This document shows, one piece after another, positions 48,022 to 56,500 of a DNA stretch of 64,000 bases. This stretch comes from an uncultured Paracoccaceae bacterium (lineage in GTDB: Bacteria > Pseudomonadota > Alphaproteobacteria > Rhodobacterales > Rhodobacteraceae). How positions within the stretch are numbered: position 1 is the first letter of the stretch; each line of letters starts with the position of its first letter. The notes beneath the pieces are model-generated. The model did not search any database and was not told the origin of the DNA. It worked only from the letters and a program-made list of their open reading frames with translations. Both the position numbers and the translations under genes were made by a program. The stretch covers positions 124,001-188,000 of the forward strand of contig CANLNM010000001.1 of the NCBI GenBank assembly GCA_947492475.1, given 5' to 3'.

Positions 48022-48942
48022 TTACCTATGTGAGAGATGAATGCCAGCGATCATGCACCGCACGGACCCGCCAGCGGTTTCAATCGTTGGAACTGACAAC
48101 GGCAACAAAGTTGCGCTGTTGGTGATGATCGCGGTTTGGTCTGGCCTAAGCGCCGCCAAAGCCCGCGCGGAAATCGCCAATACGGGACCATTTTTTCCCG
48201 TTAATTCAATGGCGTTTCCGGCAAATTCGTTGATTTGATCATGGCTTAGGTCGATCACGGTTTTTCCGGTTTCTTCCAACCGGGATTTGACCATCGCACG
48301 GCGGTCTGGTTCCACGATCATGTCCAGACAAATCAGGGCATATTCCGTGCCAATCCCCATCAGAACATTGGTGTGATACACATCACGCCCCTGTGCATCG
48401 CGGGCATCAAACGCAATGGGTTCATAGTTGAAATGAGTACAAAACCGTTCCAACAAAACCGGATCTGCGCGGTGGGATTTCGCCGTATAGGCTATGCGTG
48501 CAACATGATCCAAAACCATTGCACCTGTGCCTTCGAGCGCCAGATCATCCTGTTCCAGACCGGAATAATCGATCACATCCTGAACGCGGTATTCCTGCTT
48601 TAACAGCTCAATCACATCCGCACGCCGTTCGCGCCGCCGGGATGGGGCAAACATCGGATAGATCGCAACGTGACCACCAGAATGTGTGGAAAACCAATTG
48701 TTTGGAAACACGGAATCCGGCGTGTCACGATCCCCATGATCATCAAACACATGCACGGTGACACCGGCATCGCGCAACTGGGCCACGGCGGCGTCATGTT
48801 CATCGCGCGCGGCACGTGACGTCACATCGGCAGACCGGTTAGACAGGGTTTGAAACGCATTATCGTCATGAGTTTCTGGGTTCGACGCAAAAGCATGCGG
48901 GCGCACCATAACCACCGCAGAAGGGGCTTGAATAGAATGCAT
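48022..48942 (-). CDS. Amidinotransferase-fold hydrolase, CtlX-like
   Basis: This 306-residue protein has the guanidine-modifying pentein fold shared by arginine deiminase and dimethylarginine hydrolases. Motifs include VRPHAFASNPET, DSVFPNNWFSTH, LALEGTGAMVLDH (Glu and Gly of the catalytic core), YHTNVLMGIGTEYALI (catalytic His) and an NSATLLPLSVPTIE-type C-terminus. It matches CtlX, which has been linked to citrulline use. The usual late catalytic cysteine of the fold is probably Cys in GGSVRCMIAGIHL. It sits between arginase and OCD, so the substrate is arginine-related; the exact reaction is uncertain. Confidence 0.82.
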   Translation of the reverse strand: MHSIQAPSAVVMVRPHAFASNPETHDDNAFQTLSNRSADVTSRAARDEHDAAVAQLRDAGVTVHVFDDHGDRDTPDSVFPNNWFSTHSGGHVAIYPMFAPSRRRERRADVIELLKQEYRVQDVIDYSGLEQDDLALEGTGAMVLDHVARIAYTAKSHRADPVLLERFCTHFNYEPIAFDARDAQGRDVYHTNVLMGIGTEYALICLDMIVEPDRRAMVKSRLEETGKTVIDLSHDQINEFAGNAIELTGKNGPVLAISARALAALRPDQTAIITNSATLLPLSVPTIETAGGSVRCMIAGIHLSHR

Positions 48943-49859
48943 CAGAAGCCCCTTGTCGGACGATCAAAGATACGACGCCCCATCAAAGACGCCGCCAGAT
49001 CCACCATCAGTCGCGCTGTGCGACCACGTTCATCCAGAAACGGGTTCAGTTCGACCAGATCCAGCGATCCAACCAGCCCGCTGTCATGGAGCAATTCCAT
49101 AACCAGATGGGCTTCGCGTTCGGTGGCACCACCAGGAACGGTTGTGCCCACGGCGGGCGCATAGATCGGATCCAGGAAATCCACATCAAGCGAAACATGA
49201 AGCATCCCATTGGCCGCCCGCACTTTTTCCAGAAACGCAACCAAAGGCGGTTTGATGCCAAATTCATCCAAGGCCCGCATATCCGCCAAATGGGCGTTGG
49301 TTTGCGCCAAGGCTTCGTGTTCGGCGATATCTACGGATCGCAACCCAATGAAACAGACGTTTTCCGTCGGCACCACATTGTTCAATTTCGGAAAAGCATC
49401 AAAGCCGGGCCGCCCGGTGAAATAGCCAACCGGCGTGCCGTGCAGGTTGCCGGAATCGGTGCTGTCCGGGGTGTGGAAATCGCTATGCGCATCCAACCAT
49501 AGCACAAATAACGGACGGTCCTGTGATGCCGCGTAATCCGCCATGCCCGGCACGGTGCCCAACGACAAGGCATGATCCCCGCCCATAAAAATCGGGAAAC
49601 CATGGGTGGCGGCGGCGCGCGCGGCCTTGGTCAATGCCCGGGTCCAACCCACGGTTTCTGGCAATTTCACAAGGTTTTCTTGCTGCGGTATTTCAACCGT
49701 TTCGGGCGTCACATTGCCCAAATCCTGAACGTTATGTCCCAGTTCAGACAGGGCTTGGCCCAGTCCAGCGGTGCGGTAGGCATCCGGTCCCATCAGACAG
49801 CCTTGGCGGCGTTTGCCCGAATCTTGGGGGATCCCGAGAAGAAGGATATTTTGTGTCAT
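48942..49859 (-). CDS. rocF: Arginase
   Basis: Arginase hydrolyses arginine to ornithine and urea. The 305-residue ureohydrolase has all manganese motifs: FMGGDHALSLG (about residues 98-108), LWLDAHSDFHTP (DAHxD) and SLDVDFLDPIYAPAVGT (DxDxxDP). I chose ATG 49859, which starts MTQNILLLGIPQDSGKRRQG and has AAAGGG upstream; the frame extends to 49943 over the regulatory region. Its stop overlaps the ctlX start by one base. A CCGACAA palindrome lies 14-32 bases upstream, between it and the divergent Lrp-family regulator. Confidence 0.94.
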   Translation of the reverse strand: MTQNILLLGIPQDSGKRRQGCLMGPDAYRTAGLGQALSELGHNVQDLGNVTPETVEIPQQENLVKLPETVGWTRALTKAARAAATHGFPIFMGGDHALSLGTVPGMADYAASQDRPLFVLWLDAHSDFHTPDSTDSGNLHGTPVGYFTGRPGFDAFPKLNNVVPTENVCFIGLRSVDIAEHEALAQTNAHLADMRALDEFGIKPPLVAFLEKVRAANGMLHVSLDVDFLDPIYAPAVGTTVPGGATEREAHLVMELLHDSGLVGSLDLVELNPFLDERGRTARLMVDLAASLMGRRIFDRPTRGF

Positions 49860-49872
49860 ACCCTTTGATGGC

Positions 49873-49891
49873 CCGACAAAGCGCTTGTCGG
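49873..49891. promoter_or_regulatory. Operator-like palindrome between arginase and Lrp-family regulator
   Basis: CCGACAA (49873-49879), spacer AGCGC, TTGTCGG (49885-49891): perfect 7-bp arms. It is the only clear dyad in the 85-base divergent region, and the neighbouring regulator is the likely binder. It would also form a hairpin in the arginase leader. Confidence 0.55.
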
Positions 49892-49944
49892 AACCCCGCA
49901 AAATGCGCAAAAGGAAAGGTAATTGACCAAAACGGAGGTTCAAA

Positions 49945-50373
49945 TTGGACGATTTGGATTTACGGCTGATGAATGCGTTGCAACGCGACGCCCGCGCATC
50001 CCTGTCAGAGCTGGCCGATCAGCTGGGCGTGACCCGCACCACCGTGCGCACGCGGATGGAAAAGCTGAAACTGGAAGGTGAAATTGTCGGGTTCACGGTG
50101 ATCGCGCGCAAAGATGTGGCCACCAGCCCCGTGCGTGGTTTGATGATGTTGGGCATTGAGGGACGCGGAACCGAACGTATCATGGCCCGCATCGCCGCGA
50201 TGCCGCAGGTACGCGCGGTGCATTCCACAAATGGCACATGGGATTTGATCGCAGAAATCGGCACCCGCACCCTAGAGGAACTGGACGAAGTGCTGTTTGC
50301 CATTCGCCGCATGGATGGCGTTACACGGTCGGAAACCAACCTGTTGCTGTCCACACGGCGGGGGCGTTTGTAA
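49945..50373 (+). CDS. Lrp/AsnC-family regulator, probable arginine-catabolism regulator
   Basis: This 142-residue protein has an N-terminal winged helix (DLDLRLMNALQRDARASLSE, then LADQLGVTRTTVRTRMEKLK) and a C-terminal RAM effector domain (IMARIAAMPQVRAVHSTNGTWDLIAEI). Divergent placement next to arginase-ctlX-ocd suggests it controls that operon in response to arginine or ornithine. The start is TTG at 49945, nine bases after a CGGAGG site; no ATG fits. Its stop abuts the dsbB stop with no spacer. Confidence 0.9.
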   Translation: MDDLDLRLMNALQRDARASLSELADQLGVTRTTVRTRMEKLKLEGEIVGFTVIARKDVATSPVRGLMMLGIEGRGTERIMARIAAMPQVRAVHSTNGTWDLIAEIGTRTLEELDEVLFAIRRMDGVTRSETNLLLSTRRGRL

Positions 50374-50820
50374 CTAGGACCGACGTAGAAACATGACCCA
50401 TGCGGCCATAAACACCAAAGATGCCAAGGCGTTATAGCTGGCCATCGACAGGCCAAATAATTCCCAGACCACATCGTCACATAGGACAACATGCACGTCC
50501 TCTAAGCTCAGAAGATTGTCGCTAGAAGACAAGCCAGAGCCGGTGCAGCTGGACGGACCTTCCCAAAATCCCCGTTCAACGCCGGTGTGGTAGATGCCCA
50601 AACCTGCCGAAACGGCCATGGTAACCGCCCCGATGGCGGGCCAGATTTTGGCGCCCATTTTCCAGGCCAACAGGCCCAGAGCGATCCCAATCACATGCGG
50701 CCAGCGCTGCCATAAACACATGGCACAAGGCTGATATCCCAACATCTGAAATCCAAACGCCCCAAGCAGAAGCGCCGCCGATCCACCGGCCGCAATGAGG
50801 ATCAAATGAAGACGTGTCAT
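50374..50820 (-). CDS. dsbB: Disulfide bond formation protein B
   Basis: DsbB reoxidises DsbA and passes electrons to quinone. The 148-residue protein has four hydrophobic spans, the first periplasmic cysteine pair in PCAMCLWQRW (about residues 32-41), and the second pair as Cys in PSSCTGSG and VVLCDDVVW. Length is slightly short but normal for the alphaproteobacterial type. It overlaps the upstream DedA-like gene by four bases. No dsbA is in view. Confidence 0.9.
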   Translation of the reverse strand: MTRLHLILIAAGGSAALLLGAFGFQMLGYQPCAMCLWQRWPHVIGIALGLLAWKMGAKIWPAIGAVTMAVSAGLGIYHTGVERGFWEGPSSCTGSGLSSSDNLLSLEDVHVVLCDDVVWELFGLSMASYNALASLVFMAAWVMFLRRS

Positions 50821-51395
50821 AGGAATTTCACCGCAATAAACCCACCTACAAGCAACAGACAGAAAACCGTAAAGACAAGCCCCAAACGGCGTTCAATGAA
50901 GTCACGAATGGGTGATCCAAATTTCCACAACAGGGCGGCAACGATAAAGAACCGCAACGCCCGTGCAACAATGGCCGACAGAATAAACACCGGCAAATTC
51001 AATGCGGTAACACCGCTGGCGATGGTGATCACTTTGAACGGGAATGGTGTGACGCCTGCGATCAAAACGGCCCATGCACCATATTCATTATACCGCTCTG
51101 CGAAATGATCGAAATCTTCGCCTTTGCCGTAAAATTCCAATATCGGCTGGCCCAATGTTTCGAATAATCCATACCCGATCCAATAGCCAAACAGCCCCCC
51201 CAAAACCGATGCGATCGTCGCCACTGCCGCGATTTTCCAGGCGCGGGTCGGCGCGGCGATGATCATGGGGATCATCAAAACATCCGGTGGGATTGGGAAA
51301 AATGAACTTTCGACAAAGGCGACAATTGCCAGCGCCCACAGGGCGCGCGGGCTGTCGGCCAGAGAAAGGGTCCAGTCATAAATACGTCTGATCAT
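50817..51395 (-). CDS. YqaA/DedA-like membrane protein
   Basis: This 192-residue membrane protein has the SNARE-associated (VTT) domain: FVESSFFPIPPDVLMIPMIIAAP (about residues 28-50) with the ESSFFPIPPD signature, GGLFGYWIGYGLFE and AGVTPFPFKVITIASGVTALN. DedA-family proteins are thought to move phospholipids across the membrane or support proton-motive-force homeostasis. It is coupled to dsbB by a four-base overlap, so it is probably the first gene of a two-gene unit. Confidence 0.87.
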   Translation of the reverse strand: MIRRIYDWTLSLADSPRALWALAIVAFVESSFFPIPPDVLMIPMIIAAPTRAWKIAAVATIASVLGGLFGYWIGYGLFETLGQPILEFYGKGEDFDHFAERYNEYGAWAVLIAGVTPFPFKVITIASGVTALNLPVFILSAIVARALRFFIVAALLWKFGSPIRDFIERRLGLVFTVFCLLLVGGFIAVKFL

Positions 51396-51510
51396 AATCT
51401 GCTCGCTTTTTTAGCTCTTAGGCCATGTGTCTGGTTCAACGTCAAGCATAGGCTGAGTTTTGCCACGGGGCTGATTTGGCTAAGTTGGATGTGAACGAGG
51501 AGGATTCCGT

Positions 51511-52365
51511 ATGAAATGGCTAGGACGCCGGACCAGCCGCAACATAGAAGATCGCCGTCGATCTGGACGCGACAGCATGGGCGGTGCCGGGGGCATTGGC
51601 GGGCTGGGATTGGTCGCAGTGCTGGTTCTGGGCTTTGTTTTTGATGTGGATGTGTCGGCCTTATTGGACGGGCAGGGCGGCACGCCATCGACCTCAAATA
51701 CGAACCTGAGCCATGCGGATCAGCAGATGGGTGAATTTGTGGCGGTGGTTCTGGCCGATACCGAAGAGGTTTGGCACAGTATTTTCCAAAGCCAAATCGG
51801 TGAACCATACACAGCACCGACTTTGGTTTTGTTCAAAGGCGCCACGCAATCACGATGCGGCGGCGCAACCGCGGCAACCGGCCCATTTTACTGTCCTGCC
51901 GATCAAAAGGCCTATCTGGACACGGCATTTTTCACGATCTTGTCGCAACGGCTGGGGGCAGGCGGCGATTTTGCAGCGGCCTATGTTATCGCTCATGAAG
52001 TCGCCCATCATGTGCAGAACGAATTGGGCATTCTCGGTCAGGCCAACCGTATTCGCGCCCAAGTCAGTCCTGAAGAAAGCAATGCGATTTCTGTGCGGAT
52101 TGAATTGCAGGCGGATTGTTTTTCCGGGGTCTGGGCCAATCATGCCCAACAAATGTTTGGGTCACTGGAACAGGGTGACATCGGTGAGGCCGTGAATGCC
52201 GCGCGTCAGATCGGGGATGACACATTACAACGCAATGCAGGCCGCGTTGTGCAACCACATACATTTACCCATGGGTCAAGCGCGCAGCGGCAACGTTGGT
52301 TTGAACGCGGATTGGAAAGTGGTGAGCTTTCTCAATGTGATACGTTTTCGACGGACCAATTATAA
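51511..52365 (+). CDS. Neutral zinc metallopeptidase, YpfJ-like
   Basis: This 284-residue protein has one N-terminal membrane anchor (LGLVAVLVLGFVFDV, about residues 31-45) and an extracytoplasmic peptidase domain of the neutral zinc metallopeptidase family. Motifs include AQPxxCGGATAATGPFYCPAD-like text around residues 113-130, the zinc site HEVAHHVQN (about 166), and RIELQADCFSGVWANH, which holds the third ligand. All motifs of the YpfJ family are present. A GAGGAGGA site precedes the ATG. The substrate is unknown. Confidence 0.88.
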   Translation: MKWLGRRTSRNIEDRRRSGRDSMGGAGGIGGLGLVAVLVLGFVFDVDVSALLDGQGGTPSTSNTNLSHADQQMGEFVAVVLADTEEVWHSIFQSQIGEPYTAPTLVLFKGATQSRCGGATAATGPFYCPADQKAYLDTAFFTILSQRLGAGGDFAAAYVIAHEVAHHVQNELGILGQANRIRAQVSPEESNAISVRIELQADCFSGVWANHAQQMFGSLEQGDIGEAVNAARQIGDDTLQRNAGRVVQPHTFTHGSSAQRQRWFERGLESGELSQCDTFSTDQL

Positions 52366-52452
52366 GAAAAGAAGAGCCGTGAAAAAGACATGCATTTTTT
52401 GCGCGATTTGGCGTTGACGCCCCCGAGCGGGGAAGCTAGAAGCGCGGAACTG

Positions 52453-52538
52453 GCCGGTGTGGCGGAATGGTAGACGCAGGGGATTCAAAATCCCCCGCCT
52501 TCACGGGCGTGAGAGTTCGAATCTCTCCACCGGCACCA
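52453..52538 (+). tRNA. tRNA-Leu (CAA)
   Basis: GCCGGTG opens an 86-nt class II tRNA whose 3' end CACCGGCACCA includes an encoded CCA. The D arm has GGAATGGTAGACGC, the anticodon loop ATTCAAAAT gives CAA (UUG codons), and a long variable arm (CGCCTTCACGGGCGT) and T-loop GTTCGAATC follow. Confidence 0.96.
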
Positions 52539-52577
52539 GTATTCTCAGATAGTAATTCTGCGTCGTTGAAACGAAAA

Positions 52578-52605
52578 ACGGATCGCAATCGCGATCTGTT
52601 TGTTT
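52578..52605. terminator. Terminator after tRNA-Leu
   Basis: GATCGC (52581-52586), loop AATC, GCGATC (52591-52596), then TGTTTGTTTG on the plus strand; on the minus strand the hairpin is followed by CGTTTTTC. It could end transcription from both sides. Confidence 0.6.
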
Positions 52606-52606
52606 G

Positions 52607-52705
52607 TTATATGTCGGGGATATAGCCGCGTTTCAAATGTTTCGGCAACAGCGCCACGTCTGCATCAAAAACAACCCAAAATGACATCCCTTTATAATTG
52701 CCCAT
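52607..52705 (-). CDS. Possible 32-residue small protein
   Basis: A minus-strand frame from ATG 52705 reads MGNYKGMSFWVVFDADVALL and then PKHLKRGYIPDI, ending just before the bidirectional terminator at 52578-52605. The composition looks protein-like, but the ribosome-binding site is weak (GGAT) and I know no family. It may instead be the tail of a decayed gene whose earlier part lies at 52727-53041. Confidence 0.25.
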   Translation of the reverse strand: MGNYKGMSFWVVFDADVALLPKHLKRGYIPDI

Positions 52706-53300
52706 CAATCATCCAATCGGTTGGTGTCAAAAGGGGGCGTCAATAAGGGCAGATCCATTGTGACGCTTTCGGCAAATCTGACAGAAAAAAGGCGCGGCCA
52801 TTCGGCGGCGCCACATTTGCGCCAATACAATCATACCATTGTCTACAGCGGCCAAGTAATTGAAGAAATTGACGTTCCGATTCGCCTGTTTCATGGCTAA
52901 TTTTTTGAAAGCAGCACCAATAACAGTAGAATATCGCCATTGGTTCCGTTCTGAGAACAAGCCAATTCTTGCCGGAAATAAGTCAAAACTAAGATGATTG
53001 CAGCCAATGACGGCGGTCCATTGTCGAACATTTGGAAACAAAGTGTATGAATTCGGCGTGCAAACCTCTGCGCTATTGCAAGTTTAACGAGAGTTTTATG
53101 CGTTTTTGGGCAGGTTTGACATCAATTTGAATAAAATTTGTAATGAATCCCCAAATGATTGTTTACGTTTTAAGCCCTAATCGATCCTTTCGATTGCGTT
53201 TAAACAATGGCGAAAATTGTCTGAAAAGCTGCCACAAAGTTGAATTTCCCCTTTGAGCAGGCCCGTGGCTCGGCTAATTCTGACATTGCCCAACTGGGGG
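52706..53300. other. Gene-poor AT-rich stretch, possible decayed gene
   Basis: No convincing gene is visible between the tRNA-Leu/terminator and the leader of the first RTX gene. A minus-strand frame at 52727-53041 (104 codons, with a CxxC-like FFCQICRKRH near its end) has no ribosome-binding site and no family I recognise; it may be a remnant. Base composition is visibly more AT-rich than in flanking genes, which fits horizontally acquired or decaying DNA beside a tRNA 3' end. Confidence 0.4.
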
Positions 53301-53305
53301 GCATA

Positions 53306-53496
53306 CCGACATTGGGGTGTCGGGCTTTGATGCGAAAGCATCCTGGCAAGTGATGGTGTCTGCGTAAGGGTTTCCCTTTTACGACAGAAGAAATTTTAAT
53401 GGATCGGTTTGCGCCGATCGTGCCCGCATGGGTCTGATACCGCCGACGTGCGGACGGACCGGGCGTATTTATTTGCGTCGGTTCGCCCGACGGCGG
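53306..53496 (+). promoter_or_regulatory. Run of hairpins in the leader of the first RTX-Hint gene
   Basis: Five consecutive hairpins fit this leader: CCGACA/TGTCGG with loop TTGGGG (53306-53323); GATGC-GAAA-GCATC, a GNRA tetraloop (53329-53342); CGTAAGGG paired with CCCTTTTACG (53363-53383); GATCGG/CCGATC (53402-53419); and a compound stem CCGCCG/CGGCGG enclosing CGGGCG/CGCCCG (53440-53496). The last ends ten bases before the AGGAG ribosome-binding site. The regular spacing suggests a structured RNA leader. Confidence 0.45.
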
Positions 53497-53516
53497 GAAG
53501 GGCTTAGGAGACTGAT

Positions 53517-56500
53517 ATGTCAGACTATCTTTTGAACTGGGACAGCGCTGCGCTGGACGGAAACAACACAATCGGCACTGGCAGCAACACTGTGGGCGTG
53601 TCCATTTCGACACCTTCTAATGGTGACGGCGACAATTGGGCCCGTGGCAATATTGATGGCCAGACCGAATTGCGCAGCTCAAGCGTTGATGATCCAACAT
53701 CGGTGATCATGACCTTTGACGAGCCCGTCGAAAATCTGTCATTCGAAATTTTCGACATTGATTCAGACAATTACACATGGGACGACCGCGTCACCGTGAT
53801 CGGGCGCGATGCCAACGGCAATATTGTTCCAATCAATGTCACAGACCTGGCTGGTCATCACCACGTGAACGGCAACCAGATCGACACAACAGGCAACACC
53901 AATCCGGGTGTTGACGGGTCCGGCGATCCGGATTCTGTAACAGTTTCCATCGCAGGCCCAATCGTAAGTCTGGAAATCATTCACAATAACGGCGCTGGCG
54001 CGTCGGTTTCGGGGACGGTTGGCATCAGCGACATCGCGTTTGACAGCGCTGCACCTGATTTGGACGGTTATGTTGACGGCACATCCGGCAATGACCGTAT
54101 TGATGTGGCTTACACTGGCGATCCAGAAGGCGACCGTGTTGATAATAGCGACGCAATTTTGCCCGGTGAAAATGGTCAGGATGACGTGATCCTGGCGGGT
54201 GGCGGCAATGACTTTGTGTTGGCCAATGACGGCGATGACGAAGTTTATGGCGGGTCCGGCGATGACACATTGTGCGGTCAGGACGGCGATGACGTTCTGT
54301 ATGGCGGCGCAGGCAAAGACATTCTGGAAGGCATGGCCGACAATGACGTTGTGATCGGCGGCGCCGGTGCAGACACCGTATACGGCGATGCAGGCAACGA
54401 CATCCTGTCTGGCGGCACCGGCAACGACGTGATGCGCGGCGGCACAGGCGACGATCTGGTCTCTGGCGGCTTTGGCAATGACAACATCAAAGCTGGCTCT
54501 GGCGACGATGTGGTTTATGGCGGCAAAGGCAACGATTACATCGAAGGCAATGCTGGCAATGACGAGTTGTACGGCGGCTCCATGGATGTGGACACCACGC
54601 TGGACTTTAACGATCTGGCCACGGGCGAACTGGTCGACGGTCAATATGTGGCCGACGGCGTTGTGATCTATTCCGCTGATCCACATAACCCGGTGATGGC
54701 GTTTGACACAGCCAACCCAACGGGTGGTGACAACGATCTGGCAACCGGCAATCTGGGCAATGTTCTGATCCTGTCCGAAGACCGCGATGGCAACGATCCA
54801 GATGACAACGCATCTGGTGGCACGTTCAACATCGAGTTTGAAAACTGCGCAACCGTGAACAGCATCACATTGCTGGACGTGGAAGAAACCGCTTGGGTCA
54901 AATTGTTTGACGAAAACGGCAACCTGATCGGCCAACAAGATGTGTCGACAGCCAATAACGGCCAAGTCGTTGTAGACTTTGGCGTATCTGGTGTTGCGTC
55001 TATGGAAGTGATCCTGGCCGGGTCCGGTGCGATTGACAACCTGTCCTATTCCATCGACCCAGAAGAGGGCGACGGCGCGGACACCATTCTGGGCGGCGAC
55101 GGCGACGATTTGATCGACGGTGGCGCAGGTGCGGATGTTCTGTCTGGTGGCGATGATCGCGATACATTCATCGGCGGCGCGGGCGACAACATCGATGGCG
55201 GCACAGGCGGCAACGATTATGACGTTCTGGATCTGACCGGCAAAGGCCCGTTCTATCTGGAAAATGTCACTGTTGATGCAGATGGCGATTCAACCAGCGG
55301 CACCGTGGTCTTTGTGGATGGTTCGGGCAACCCAACCGGCGACACAATCACTTTCGCTGAAATCGAAGAGATCATCGGCGACGAAATCAACCGCGGCCCA
55401 GATGCCAATGATGACGCTGCCGAAGTCGACGAAGACGGCTCTGTTGTGATCCCGGTTCTGGATAACGACACTGATCCAGATGGCGATGACCTGACAATCA
55501 CATCTGCGTCTTCTCCGAATGGGGATGTGACCATCAATGCCGATGGCACGCTGACATTTGAACCAGATGCGAACTTTAACGGTGAAACAACAATCACTTA
55601 CGAAGTGTCAGACGGCAATGGCGGCACAGATACAGCCACGGTGACGGTCACAGTTAACCCAGTGAACGACGATCCGGTTGCCAATGATGACACAGCCAGC
55701 ACCGATTACGGTCAGCCTGTTGTGATCCCGGTTCTGGACAACGACACAGACGTGGACGGCGACGCCCTGACTGTTACAGATGCCACATCCCCAGACGGTG
55801 ATGTGACCATCAATGGCGACGGCACGTTGTCCTTTGCTCCGGCGCCGGGCTTTAGCGGTGAAACCACCATTTCCTACTCCGTTTCTGACGGTAATGGCGG
55901 CACAGATACAGCGATCGTAACAATCACTGTTGGTGACGCGCCTCTGGATGGCACTGTCGAAGGCACAGCCGGCGACGATGTGATCGACGGAACCTATATG
56001 GGTGATCCTGATGGCGATTTGGTCGACAATGGCGATGCGATCATTGCGGGCCACAACCCAGATGATGACCTGATCGAAGCCTATGGCGGCAACGACACAA
56101 TTGATGCAGGCGCTGGCGATGACACCGTTTATGGTGGCACTGGCAACGACATGATCGACGGCGGCGTTGGCAACGACACCATGTTTGGTGAAGACGGCAA
56201 CGACAAAATCGAAGGGTCCGGCGGTGATGATGAACTTTATGGTGGCGCTGGGGACGATGATCTCTGGGGTGGTGCCAATGAGGACATCGTAGAAGGCGGC
56301 GACGGCAATGACACAATCGGTGGCGGCGGCGGCGATGACCTGATCGACGGTGGCGCTGGTGATGACATCATCGAAGGCGGCAACAACAACGACAGCATCC
56401 TTGGTGGCGCTGGCAATGACAGCGTTGATGGCGGTACAGGCGACGATGTGATCGACACATCTGATCCAGATTTCGTCAATGCGCTGCCCGATGTCGGTTA

